From positions 1 to 13,445 of the forward strand of contig UQVG01000026.1 in assembly GCA_900544435.1 (NCBI GenBank): a stretch of 13,445 nucleotides of DNA. Reading direction: 5' to 3'. A model generated the notes under the pieces. The model was not told the DNA's origin. It did no database searches and saw only the letters and a program-made list of their open reading frames with translations. Below are positions 5,712 to 12,492 of the stretch, piece after piece; the stretch's first letter is position 1, and every line of letters begins with the position of its first letter. This stretch comes from an uncultured Erysipelotrichaceae bacterium. Its GTDB lineage: Bacteria; Bacillota_I; Bacilli_A; Erysipelotrichales; Coprobacillaceae. The translations under genes were made by a program, and so were the position numbers.

Positions 5712-6635
5712 CTATAATAACATTGTTGCGACAACAATTGGAATTGTAATCACTGATAATAAAGTTGAAACAACAATATTTCTTGTAACGATTTTTACAT
5801 TTGCATTATATTGTGTTGCCAGCATTAAAACCATTGATCCTACTGGCATCGCATTTGTAATAATTGTAATATTAGCGTAATAAGCATCAATATGCAATAA
5901 ACGACACATAATCATTGTTACAAAAGGAACAATCATTAAACGAACAAAAGCAAAGACATAACTACGCCAATCTGTAAAACTATCTTTAATAGGATAAACT
6001 GCTAATGATGAACCAATCATCATCATTGAAAGTGGTGCTGTAAGTGAACCAACACTATTAATCGTATCCATAAGTACACTAGGAAGTTGAATATCGAATA
6101 AATAAATAAATATTCCTACAAAAATCAAAATAATTCCTGGTGTTAATAATTGTTTAAAATTTAATTTAAATTCACTATCGTCTCCTTTTGTTAGACACAT
6201 AATAGCGTATGTATACACAAAAAAGTTAAAAGCCATATGAATAAGTGATGCATAGAAAACAGCTTCTTGTCCAAAAACATCTAATAAAACAGGATATCCC
6301 ATAAATCCTGTATTCGCAAAAACGACCATACATTCATAAACAGGCCAATCTTTTTTAGGAAATGGAAAGATTCGATTAATGATTTTCCCTAAAATAATAA
6401 AACCGATATACATTAAAATACCTGCACCTATCATTAAAAAGACAATACTTTTATTATTTCCTTCAACCCCTGCAATAGAACTAATAATCAACATTGGTGA
6501 AGCAACATTGACAATTAAAGATGATATTTTTTTATTTGTATATTCATCAAAAATATGACATTTAAATAAAACAAACCCTAAAACAAGTAATAAAAACAAT
6601 TTTAACATTGTTTGAAAGACAACCATGATATCCAT
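5712..6635 (-). CDS. AEC family transporter (auxin efflux carrier / malate permease-like)
   Basis: A 307-residue integral membrane protein with about ten hydrophobic helices in two halves of five, separated by a more polar stretch around residues 150-160. This is the AEC family layout. Recognisable features are the N-terminal block with NVASPMLIISSI, ANTGFMGYPVLL (residues 108-119) in the first half, and TNAMPVGSMVLMLA near the C-terminus, which carry the broken-helix Gly/Pro motifs. Family members export or import organic acids such as malate. The substrate cannot be read from sequence. A strong GAGGGGG ribosome site precedes the ATG. The GNAT gene follows 9 nt downstream. Confidence 0.9.
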   Translation of the reverse strand: MDIMVVFQTMLKLFLLLVLGFVLFKCHIFDEYTNKKISSLIVNVASPMLIISSIAGVEGNNKSIVFLMIGAGILMYIGFIILGKIINRIFPFPKKDWPVYECMVVFANTGFMGYPVLLDVFGQEAVFYASLIHMAFNFFVYTYAIMCLTKGDDSEFKLNFKQLLTPGIILIFVGIFIYLFDIQLPSVLMDTINSVGSLTAPLSMMMIGSSLAVYPIKDSFTDWRSYVFAFVRLMIVPFVTMIMCRLLHIDAYYANITIITNAMPVGSMVLMLATQYNANVKIVTRNIVVSTLLSVITIPIVVATMLL

Positions 6636-6686
6636 AAATTTCCCCCTCTATAAATCTTTACTATCTTATCACAATTCAATTTTTTC

Positions 6687-6710
6687 TTTAGTTTTTTTCA
6701 AAAAACTAAA
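6687..6710. repeat. 11-bp inverted repeat upstream of the AEC gene
   Basis: TTTAGTTTTTT (6687-6697) and AAAAAACTAAA (6700-6710) are exact reverse complements with a 2-nt gap. It lies about 50-75 bp upstream of the AEC start, where the promoter should be. It is not followed by a T-tract in the minus direction, so an operator is likelier than a terminator. The AEC promoter itself is unclear: a TAAGAT (6668-6663) and a TATTAT (6716-6711) both lack a good -35. Confidence 0.4.
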
Positions 6711-6740
6711 ATAATATCATTTTTGCCTGTGTATCATAAC

Positions 6741-6782
6741 AAAAAAATTGTAATAAAAGGGTTAATCCCAAATTATTACAAT
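6741..6782 (-). terminator. Intrinsic terminator of the Pr6Pr gene
   Basis: On the minus strand ATTGTAATAA (6782-6773) pairs with TTATTACAAT (6756-6747), with a further GGG/CCC pair above a small A/A internal loop. Seven T residues (6747-6741) follow. Confidence 0.88.
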
Positions 6783-6804
6783 CTTTTAATTATTCTAACA
6801 AAGA

Positions 6805-7482
6805 TTAATATAAATCTTTCTTTGTTCTCTTTAATTTTAAAAATAAAGTACCTAAACCAATAAAAATAATTAATAAAACAACAATCATATAGAAAGTTCC
6901 AATACCTAATGTTTTTGAACCTAATAAAGATAAATCAAATCCAAACCATCCTGTTGGTGCACCATAATTTAAAAAATTATAAGGAGCCAACATATCCTTG
7001 TACCATCTTATATGAAAAACTTGTCCTAAAACAATCACATAGCCTACATAAACAAGTGGTGGTACTACTGAATAGTAGACATGTTTTTCATCTGGTCTAT
7101 AGCGTTCACTAAATAATAGAAAATCAATAATAGCAAGAACTGGTGTAATGAAATGTACACATAAACTTCCTGCTCCATTATTTAAATAGGCACCAATAAA
7201 TCCTTGACTATTCGTTGGTGCAAGTAACAACATATAAACAAAGAATGTTAATGTAATGGAGATTGTTGCCATAAATTTAATAAGGTACATCCCTTGTGGT
7301 ATATATTTTGCTTTTTTTAAATCATAAATAATGAAAATCACTAACATAATATCTATAAAGATATTGGATAAATTCGTAAAATACGTAAAAAACATCCAAT
7401 GATCTAATGATTGTAACATTCCATAAAGAGATGCGACTACTGCAATGATTTTCATTATTAAAGAGATCTTACTCTTTTTCAT
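6805..7482 (-). CDS. Pr6Pr family membrane protein
   Basis: A 225-residue protein with about six hydrophobic segments. It has the YFTNLSNIF motif near the second helix (residues 33-41), a histidine in the middle of the protein (VHFITPVLAIIDFLLF) and NFLNYGAPTGW near the last helices. This is the layout of the Pr6Pr family (related to FAR-17a/AIG1-like proteins). The biochemical role is unknown. FAR-17a/AIG1 relatives in animals hydrolyse fatty-acid esters of hydroxy fatty acids, but transfer of that role is not justified. The start is the ATG at 7482, with GGGTGAT just before it. An upstream in-frame TTG at 7527 is really the -35 box of its promoter. It is a single gene ended by a terminator. 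Confidence 0.82.
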   Translation of the reverse strand: MKKSKISLIMKIIAVVASLYGMLQSLDHWMFFTYFTNLSNIFIDIMLVIFIIYDLKKAKYIPQGMYLIKFMATISITLTFFVYMLLLAPTNSQGFIGAYLNNGAGSLCVHFITPVLAIIDFLLFSERYRPDEKHVYYSVVPPLVYVGYVIVLGQVFHIRWYKDMLAPYNFLNYGAPTGWFGFDLSLLGSKTLGIGTFYMIVVLLIIFIGLGTLFLKLKRTKKDLY

Positions 7483-7498
7483 TTTTATCACCCGCAAC

Positions 7499-7527
7499 AC
7501 TATATCACAATATATTTTGAAGTTCAA
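7499..7527 (-). promoter_or_regulatory. Promoter of the Pr6Pr gene, giving a very short leader
   Basis: TTGAAC (7527-7522), 17 nt, TATAGT (7504-7499), with TGA before the -10 (7507-7505) making it an extended -10. Transcription would start near 7492, leaving only about 10 nt before the ATG, almost all of it the GGTGAT ribosome site. Confidence 0.72.
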
Positions 7528-7533
7528 ATGTTT

Positions 7534-9030
7534 TTATGAACTCTTTTTTTGATAAAGACGAATCACAAAAATAATGATGCTTAATGAAGCAAAAGCAACG
7601 AATAATGTTAATAATATATTTTGTGTAAATCCTGCAACAAGATATCCTATAAAACAAGCACTTGCGACAACTAAGGCATATGGAATTTGAGTAGTTACAT
7701 GGTAAAGATGATTACATTGTGCTCCTGTAGAAGCCATAATTGTCGTATCTGAAATAGGTGAAATATGATCACCACAAACAGCACCCGCAAGAATAGAAGC
7801 AATGGAAATCACTAACATTGTTGACCCTTCTGGAAATAACGAAGTAGCCATCGGAATCAAAATACCAAATGTTCCCCAAGATGTCCCTGTTGAAAAAGAA
7901 AGACCTGCCCCAACAATAAATAAACATGCTGGTAAAATAGCTGTTGAAATAGAAGCAGATTGTAACGTATTATAAACAAATGCCCCTGCTTGTAACTGAT
8001 TAGAAACTAAATCTCCTAAAGACCATGCAAGAACCAAAATCAAAATAGACGGAACCATTGCTTTAAAACCTTCAGGAATACATTCTACAAATTCATTATA
8101 AGAAATAATTTTTCTTGGAATATATAAAATAAAGACAAAGATCAACGTAACAAATGTCCCATAAACAAGCCCTCGCGAAGCATCACATTGACTAAAAGCA
8201 GTAATTAAATCTTTTCCATCAAAGAATCCTCCAGTATAAATCATACCAATAATACAACTCATAATTAAAACAATAACAGGTAAAATCAAATCTAGAACTT
8301 TCCCATTTTGATTATAAGAAATTTCTTCATTTGTCTGATAAGAATCATCCCCAAAATGAACATCGCCATTTTGGGCAGCTAATTCATGTTTTTTCATCTT
8401 TCCAAGATGAAATTCACTCCCAATAACATAACAAACCATGACAATTGTTAAAAGAGCATAAAGATTAAAAGGAATCGTATTTAAAAATAATTGAAAACCA
8501 TCCCCTGATGTATAACCACTTACAGCTGCTGCCCATGATGAAATAGGTGCAATAATACAAACAGGTGCTGCTGTACTATCAATAATATACGCTAACATAG
8601 CTCTAGAAACCTTAAATTCATCTGTAATTTCACGCATCACACTTCCAACTGTTAAACAGTTAAAGTAATCATCAACAAAGATAACAACGCCTAAAATAAA
8701 AGTAGAAAACAAAGATTGTTTAGAAGATTTCATCTTCTTTTTAGCCCATTTTCCATAAGCTTGACTTCCCCCACTTTTAGTCATTAAAGTCACAATAATT
8801 CCTAACATTACTAAAAATATTAAAATTCCAATATTAGAAGGTTTACTTAAACAATTAACAACTGTATCAAACAATAAATTTAAACTTTCAACAAGATGAA
8901 AATTTGTCAGTAATAAAGTCCCTGAAACAATTCCAATGAATAATGAAATATAAACTTCTTTTGTTTTTAAAGCAAAAATAATTGCGATTACAGGCGGTAA
9001 TAAAGCCCATATTGTCTTTACATAATTCAT
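7534..9030 (-). CDS. NhaC-family transporter under a lysine riboswitch, probably a lysine permease
   Basis: A 498-residue membrane protein with about eleven to twelve helices and NhaC-family features: FVDDYFNCLTVGSVMREI, then STAAPVCIIAPISSWAA, and GDHISPISDTTIMAS near the C-terminus. By homology alone it would be called a Na+/H+ antiporter. However, a lysine riboswitch with a terminator sits directly upstream. NhaC-family members under lysine riboswitches have been proposed as lysine transporters (the LysW group of Rodionov and co-workers). I therefore infer cation-coupled lysine uptake at the cell membrane. The start is the ATG at 9030 with GGAGG (9041-9037) 6 nt before it. A longer in-frame start at 9084 would lie in the riboswitch terminator and is rejected. 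It is a single-gene unit; no terminator is visible after it. Confidence 0.88.
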   Translation of the reverse strand: MNYVKTIWALLPPVIAIIFALKTKEVYISLFIGIVSGTLLLTNFHLVESLNLLFDTVVNCLSKPSNIGILIFLVMLGIIVTLMTKSGGSQAYGKWAKKKMKSSKQSLFSTFILGVVIFVDDYFNCLTVGSVMREITDEFKVSRAMLAYIIDSTAAPVCIIAPISSWAAAVSGYTSGDGFQLFLNTIPFNLYALLTIVMVCYVIGSEFHLGKMKKHELAAQNGDVHFGDDSYQTNEEISYNQNGKVLDLILPVIVLIMSCIIGMIYTGGFFDGKDLITAFSQCDASRGLVYGTFVTLIFVFILYIPRKIISYNEFVECIPEGFKAMVPSILILVLAWSLGDLVSNQLQAGAFVYNTLQSASISTAILPACLFIVGAGLSFSTGTSWGTFGILIPMATSLFPEGSTMLVISIASILAGAVCGDHISPISDTTIMASTGAQCNHLYHVTTQIPYALVVASACFIGYLVAGFTQNILLTLFVAFASLSIIIFVIRLYQKKSS

Positions 9031-9043
9031 TCTTTTCCTCCAT

Positions 9044-9076
9044 AAAAAAAGTACCTTGAGAATATCAAAGTACTTT
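9044..9076 (-). terminator. Riboswitch-controlled terminator
   Basis: On the minus strand AAAGTACTTTG (9076-9066) pairs with CAAGGTACTTT (9058-9048), 11 bp with one G-U, loop of 7 nt, followed by a T-tract to 9044. It ends 3 nt before the GGAGG of the transporter gene, as expected for a transcriptional off-switch. Confidence 0.9.
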
Positions 9077-9258
9077 ACATACAAGATAGCTCTCCACTAA
9101 AAAGTGACAAGAAATTATATATTTTATAATTTCCCAGATAAATAACATTTGGTGCTGTTATTTCCTTCGGCACGTTTCCCTTTCATTGTTGACTGTCACC
9201 AAACATTATCAACAATTACTCTTGATTCATGCACCTCTACCAATTCTTCTATTTTGTC
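9044..9258 (-). promoter_or_regulatory. Lysine riboswitch (L-box)
   Basis: Read on the minus strand, the aptamer (about 9244-9085) holds the conserved lysine-riboswitch blocks in order: GTAGAGGTGC (9240-9231), AAGAGTA (9222-9216), GGGAAACGTGCCGAAGG (9180-9164), a P-stem AAATAACA/TGTTATTT, CTGGGAAA, and GTCAC followed by GTGGAGAGCTATC (9097-9085), which closes P1 with GGTAG. A terminator follows at once. With lysine bound the terminator should form and shut off the transporter. Family assignment rests on several block matches and their spacing. Confidence 0.92.
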
Positions 9259-9264
9259 TTTTCA

Positions 9265-9293
9265 AGAATAACAAAGTCCAACATACTTGTCAA
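9265..9293 (-). promoter_or_regulatory. Promoter of the lysine riboswitch transcript
   Basis: TTGACA (9293-9288), 17 nt, TATTCT (9270-9265), with TGT directly before the -10. Start expected near 9258. Confidence 0.85.
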
Positions 9294-9294
9294 T

Positions 9295-9322
9295 TAAATT
9301 GTATGAAATCAAGTACAATTTA
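9295..9322. repeat. 9-bp inverted repeat between divergent promoters
   Basis: TAAATTGTA (9295-9303) and TACAATTTA (9314-9322) are exact reverse complements with a 10-nt spacer. The pair sits between the -35 of the leftward riboswitch promoter (ends 9293) and the -10 of the rightward peptidase promoter (starts 9329). The 19-nt centre-to-centre distance places both arms on one DNA face, as for a dimeric repressor. Confidence 0.5.
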
Positions 9323-9325
9323 TTA

Positions 9326-9347
9326 TGGTATAATATCTTCAGGAGGT
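9326..9347 (+). promoter_or_regulatory. Extended -10 promoter and ribosome site of the M42 peptidase gene
   Basis: TGG-TATAAT (9326-9334) is an extended -10; no good -35 is visible 17 nt upstream, where the inverted repeat lies. AGGAGGT (9341-9347) is the ribosome site, 6 nt before the ATG at 9354. Confidence 0.7.
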
Positions 9348-9353
9348 AATAAA

Positions 9354-10370
9354 ATGAATGATTATATCATAAACTTTTTAAAAGAAATCATGGCAATTGA
9401 TAGTCCTTCTGGATATACCAAAGAAGTCATTCACCATTGTCAAAAAGAAGCTGAGAATTTAGGATTTCATACGCATCAAACAAATAAAGGAAATCTAGAA
9501 ATTTATGTTGAAGGTCAAGATGATTATACAGTAGGATTTTGTGGACATGTGGATACTTTAGGATTAATGGTTAGAAGTATTAAAAGTGATGGCACATTAG
9601 CTTTTACAAATGTTGGTGGGCCAATTATTCCTACATTAGATGGTGAATATTGTCGTATTCATACAAGAAGTGGTAAATGTTATACAGGAACAATTCTTTC
9701 TAATTATCCTGCTGTTCATGTTTATAAAAATGCTAAAAGTGCACCAAGAGATTGTGAAAATATGCATGTAAGAATTGATGAAGTAGTTAAAAATAAAGAA
9801 GATGTACAAGCTTTAGGTATTCAAAATGGTGATTATATTGCTTATGATCCTAAAACTGAAATTACAGCATCTGGTTTTATTAAATCACGTTTTTTAGATG
9901 ATAAAATGTCTGTCGCTATTTTATTTGGAATGCTTAAACATTTAGCTAATAATCATATTAAACCCAAACATAATCTCATTATTATTATTTCTACTTATGA
10001 AGAAGTAGGACACGGAAGTAGTTATATTCATCCTGATATTGATGAATTGATTGCTGTAGATATGGGATGTATTGGTGAAGATTTAGCTTGTAGTGAATAT
10101 GATGTCAGTATTTGTGCTAAAGATGGTAGTGGACCTTATGATTATGATTTAACTTCTAAACTCATTGAACTTGCAAGTACGCATCAGTTACAATACGCTA
10201 TTGATATTTATCCTTATTACAGCAGTGATGTTTCAGCCGCTTTACGTGGTGGTCAAAATATTAAAGGTGCTTTAATTGGCCCAGGTGTAGCAGCTAGTCA
10301 TGGTATGGAAAGAACACATCTCCAAGCTGTAGAAAATACTTTAAAATTATTACTTGCTTATATAGCATAA
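9354..10370 (+). CDS. M42 family metallopeptidase (glutamyl aminopeptidase / cellulase M-like)
   Basis: A 338-residue cytoplasmic aminopeptidase of the M42 family, which forms large tetrahedral particles and degrades peptides to amino acids. The two-metal site is visible: H65 and D67 in CGHVDTLG, D182 in SRFLDDK, catalytic E216 and ligand E217 in YEEVGHG, D236 in AVDMG, and a His in SHGMERTH (315-322). GHG replaces the more common GLRG after EEV. The length is typical. The start is the ATG at 9354 with AGGAGGT before it. The longer open frame beginning at 9186 runs through the riboswitch and promoter of the opposite strand and is not real there. It is transcribed away from the lysine-regulated transporter and ended by a shared palindrome. 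Confidence 0.93.
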   Translation: MNDYIINFLKEIMAIDSPSGYTKEVIHHCQKEAENLGFHTHQTNKGNLEIYVEGQDDYTVGFCGHVDTLGLMVRSIKSDGTLAFTNVGGPIIPTLDGEYCRIHTRSGKCYTGTILSNYPAVHVYKNAKSAPRDCENMHVRIDEVVKNKEDVQALGIQNGDYIAYDPKTEITASGFIKSRFLDDKMSVAILFGMLKHLANNHIKPKHNLIIIISTYEEVGHGSSYIHPDIDELIAVDMGCIGEDLACSEYDVSICAKDGSGPYDYDLTSKLIELASTHQLQYAIDIYPYYSSDVSAALRGGQNIKGALIGPGVAASHGMERTHLQAVENTLKLLLAYIA

Positions 10371-10398
10371 AAATGTTGTCAAATGACAACATTTTTAT
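10367..10398. terminator. Shared bidirectional terminator between the M42 and pentapeptide genes
   Basis: ATAAAAATGTTGTCA (10367-10381) and TGACAACATTTTTAT (10384-10398) are exact 15-bp inverted repeats separated by 2 nt. It contains the stop codons of both convergent genes: TAA at 10368-10370 on the plus strand and TAA at 10397-10395 on the minus strand. Confidence 0.9.
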
Positions 10399-11018
10399 TT
10401 TACTTTAACACCAAGGATTCCTATTAAATCTACAGCTTGAAAATCATTAATAATCAATCCTTTTAAACTTGCTAGATCGAACATTGCCCCTTGTATTTGA
10501 CATGTAGATAAATCTAATCCTTTATGATGTAATGAAGCAAGTTCACTTTGTATTAAATTTGTTTCATTAAATTGTATTTTTTTAAAGTTTGCATCATAAA
10601 ATGATGCTTCTTGTAAATCACAATGATCAAACATAACATTTAATAATTGACTTGATGATAAATTACTATAACGTCCCTGACAATGATCAAATAAAACATC
10701 TTTTAAATTTGTTTCAATAAAAGAAGTTCCTGTTAATTTACAGTTTTTAAATTGTACACGATTTAAATATTGATGATCAAAATTTTGATTTGATAGATCA
10801 CATTTATCAAAAGTAACATCTATTAAATCAAGATGCTTTAATGAAATTTTAGTAAAATCAATATTTTCAAAAAGACAACCATCAAAAGTTAGATCTTGAA
10901 TGATTGTTCTTTGTTGAATATTTTGATCAATGTGAACATCTTGAAATTTCATTTCTTTTAAACATTCTTCAAAATTTGTTTTTTCTATATAGGATAGTTT
11001 AGGTGCAACTAACTTCAT
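10395..11018 (-). CDS. Pentapeptide-repeat protein
   Basis: A 207-residue protein built of A(D/N)LXF-like pentapeptides from about residue 41 to 185. Aromatic or Leu core residues recur every five positions, with Phe at 45, 50, 55, 70, 80, 90, 100, 110, 130, 140 and 150. Such proteins form right-handed square beta-helices. Some (Qnr, MfpA) mimic DNA and bind gyrase; many have no known role. The C-terminus LIGILGVKVK is a short non-repeat cap. Cys recurs at 48, 73, 93, 113, 133 and 173, two to three residues after a repeat Phe. The start is the ATG at 11018 with AAGGAG before it, overlapping the GNAT stop as ATGA. A TTG at 11045 in frame is rejected. Gyrase protection is possible but not shown. 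Confidence 0.88.
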   Translation of the reverse strand: MKLVAPKLSYIEKTNFEECLKEMKFQDVHIDQNIQQRTIIQDLTFDGCLFENIDFTKISLKHLDLIDVTFDKCDLSNQNFDHQYLNRVQFKNCKLTGTSFIETNLKDVLFDHCQGRYSNLSSSQLLNVMFDHCDLQEASFYDANFKKIQFNETNLIQSELASLHHKGLDLSTCQIQGAMFDLASLKGLIINDFQAVDLIGILGVKVK

Positions 11019-11518
11019 TTTTTCTCCTTCTTTAAGGAATCCCAAAAATTCCAGAATTCTTTTTTTTGAACAATTCCATTTCTACTTAAAATAACATAAT
11101 CTTCTCCTTGCCAAGTATAAAAGACATCTGTTTCTTTAAAATCATTTTTTAAATAAAATTGTTTTCTTTTTATTCTTTGTTCTTTATTAGAAGTATCTTT
11201 AATTTTTTCAATATCTACAATAATCTTTTTAGAATCATATTGTTTTGCTAGATCATTAAGAATATAGCTTCCTATACCTTGATCACGATATTCTTTTTTT
11301 ACAGCAAGATATAAAATATGTGCCATTTGACTTTGAATACATAAAATAGCAAAACCTACAAGTTGATTTTCTTGATAATAACCATAAATAGCTCCTAAAT
11401 GTAATTCATCAAATAATCGAGTTAAATCCATTTGTTCATTTTTTGGAAATGCTTGTTGATAAAGGGTATACACTTCTTCTATTTTTGTGCTATGAAAAGC
11501 AATTTGTTTTTTTATCAT
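11015..11518 (-). CDS. GNAT family N-acetyltransferase
   Basis: A 167-residue GNAT protein. The acetyl-CoA binding segment is LYLAVKKEYRDQGIGSYIL (69-87), with the R/Q-x-x-G-x-G loop RDQGIG (78-83). An upstream strand pair (GAIYGYYQENQLVGFAIL) and the downstream FYLKNDFKET are also typical. The acceptor is unknown. The C-terminus is rich in Trp, Phe and Lys. Its stop overlaps the ATG of the pentapeptide gene (ATGA). Oddly, the ATG at 11518 has no recognisable ribosome site: the preceding bases are the T-tract of the terminator of the upstream HAD gene. Expression may depend on terminator read-through, or the true start may be elsewhere. Confidence 0.82.
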   Translation of the reverse strand: MIKKQIAFHSTKIEEVYTLYQQAFPKNEQMDLTRLFDELHLGAIYGYYQENQLVGFAILCIQSQMAHILYLAVKKEYRDQGIGSYILNDLAKQYDSKKIIVDIEKIKDTSNKEQRIKRKQFYLKNDFKETDVFYTWQGEDYVILSRNGIVQKKEFWNFWDSLKKEKK

Positions 11519-11521
11519 TTT

Positions 11522-11548
11522 AAAAAACTCTTAATTTCTTAAGAGTTT
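11522..11548 (-). terminator. Intrinsic terminator of the HAD gene
   Basis: AAACTCTTAA (11548-11539) pairs with TTAAGAGTTT (11534-11525), 10 bp with a 4-nt loop, followed by T residues to 11522. It overlaps the HAD stop codon (11549-11547) and ends only 3 nt before the GNAT start codon. Confidence 0.85.
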
Positions 11549-12362
11549 AAATAAGTCCTTTTTCTTCTAATTGTTTTAAACAATAAGCAATTCCATTATC
11601 ATTATTAGATAAAGTAATGTAGTTTGCTCTTTCTTTTACTTCATCTACAGCATTTTCCATAGCAACACCATATCCACAATATTCAATTAATGATAAATCA
11701 TTATAACCATCACCAAAAGCAATTGTTTCTTCTTGTTTAATTCCTAATTTCTTACATAAAACATCTAAAGAAGCAGCTTTATCAATTCCATTTGCCATAC
11801 ATTCAATAAAATAAGGATCACTTCTATAAATAGACATCTTTCCTTCATATGGAGCTTTGAATTCATCTAAAATTTGAGCTACATACGCAGGTTCTCCAGT
11901 AATCAATACTTTATTGACATCAAAGTTTACTTCTTTTTTGAAATCTTGAACATGTTTAATATTCATTTTCGTTGTGAAACTTTCTAATTGAATCCAATGA
12001 TCTCCAATATCTTCTGTAATGATTTCAGTAGCGTTATATGTAAGTGGTGATAAACCAAATGCTTTGGCACGATCATACATTTCATGAGCAACTTCACTTG
12101 ATAATGTTTGTTCATAAACAACTTCATTTGTTTTATAATCTAAAACTCTTGCTCCATTGAAAGATAATAAATATCCTCCTACTTGATCTAAAGTTAATTC
12201 TTTAGCTTCTTTAAAGATACCAGCTGTTGGTCTTCCAGAAGCTAAAACAATAATAACACCTTTTTGTGCTAATTTAATAAGTTCTTGTTTTGTTTCTTCT
12301 AAAATATTTTTATTTTTATCTGTTAATGTTCCATCTAAATCTAATGCTATTAATTTATACAT
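11547..12362 (-). CDS. Cof-type HAD-IIB family hydrolase
   Basis: A 271-residue cytoplasmic phosphatase of the HAD superfamily. The motifs are motif I DLDGTL (8-13, nucleophile D8 and acid D10), motif II S42 in SGRP, Lys195 in GIDKAASL, and motif III/IV GDGYND (217-222, D218 and D222 bind Mg2+). A large cap domain (about 85-185) between motifs II and III marks the Cof/IIB group. Such enzymes act on sugar phosphates, FMN or PLP; the exact substrate cannot be read. The start is the ATG at 12362, with AAAGGTAGG upstream. It is a single gene with its own promoter and terminator. Confidence 0.93.
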   Translation of the reverse strand: MYKLIALDLDGTLTDKNKNILEETKQELIKLAQKGVIIVLASGRPTAGIFKEAKELTLDQVGGYLLSFNGARVLDYKTNEVVYEQTLSSEVAHEMYDRAKAFGLSPLTYNATEIITEDIGDHWIQLESFTTKMNIKHVQDFKKEVNFDVNKVLITGEPAYVAQILDEFKAPYEGKMSIYRSDPYFIECMANGIDKAASLDVLCKKLGIKQEETIAFGDGYNDLSLIEYCGYGVAMENAVDEVKERANYITLSNNDNGIAYCLKQLEEKGLI

Positions 12363-12384
12363 TTTTCTACCTACCTTTGCGACT

Positions 12385-12412
12385 ATTATAACAAAGCCTT
12401 TATAAAAAACAA
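12385..12412 (-). promoter_or_regulatory. Promoter of the HAD gene
   Basis: TTGTTT (12412-12407), 16 nt, TATAAT (12390-12385), with TGT directly before the -10, so an extended -10. Start near 12378, leaving about 16 nt to the ATG. Confidence 0.72.
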
Positions 12413-12429
12413 AATTATTTCTTAAAAAG

Positions 12430-12457
12430 AAAAAACAATGTTTTCACATTGCTTTTT
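12430..12457 (-). terminator. Intrinsic terminator after the HD-domain gene
   Basis: AAAAAGCAATGT (12457-12446) pairs with ACATTGTTTTTT (12441-12430), 12 bp with one G-T, closed by a GAAA tetraloop. The 3' arm itself ends in T residues and more T follows. A short G/C-rich stretch (12475-12458) lies between the stop codon and this hairpin. Confidence 0.85.
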
Positions 12458-12479
12458 CACGCCCCTGCCAAGGACTTTC

Positions 12480-12488
12480 ATTATAACA
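12480..12488 (-). promoter_or_regulatory. Isolated extended -10 box before the terminator
   Basis: TGT-TATAAT (12488-12480) lies 5 nt after the HD gene stop and just before the G/C-rich stretch and terminator. If active it would yield an RNA of about 45 nt ending at the terminator. The -35 is poor (TATTTT). Confidence 0.3.
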
Positions 12489-12492
12489 TATT

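Noticed and set aside
7483..7527. TTG start of the Pr6Pr protein
   Set aside because: The TTG is the -35 box of a good promoter whose start site lies downstream of it.
9031..9084. N-terminal extension of the NhaC-family protein
   Set aside because: It would be encoded by the riboswitch terminator hairpin; GGAGG precedes the ATG at 9030.
9186..9353. N-terminal extension of the M42 peptidase (56 extra residues)
   Set aside because: It runs through the lysine riboswitch and its promoter on the opposite strand. AGGAGGT and TATAAT sit just before the ATG at 9354, and M42 proteins start near MNDYIINFLKEI.
11019..11045. TTG start adding nine residues to the pentapeptide protein
   Set aside because: AAGGAG is spaced for the ATG at 11018, which overlaps the GNAT stop as ATGA.
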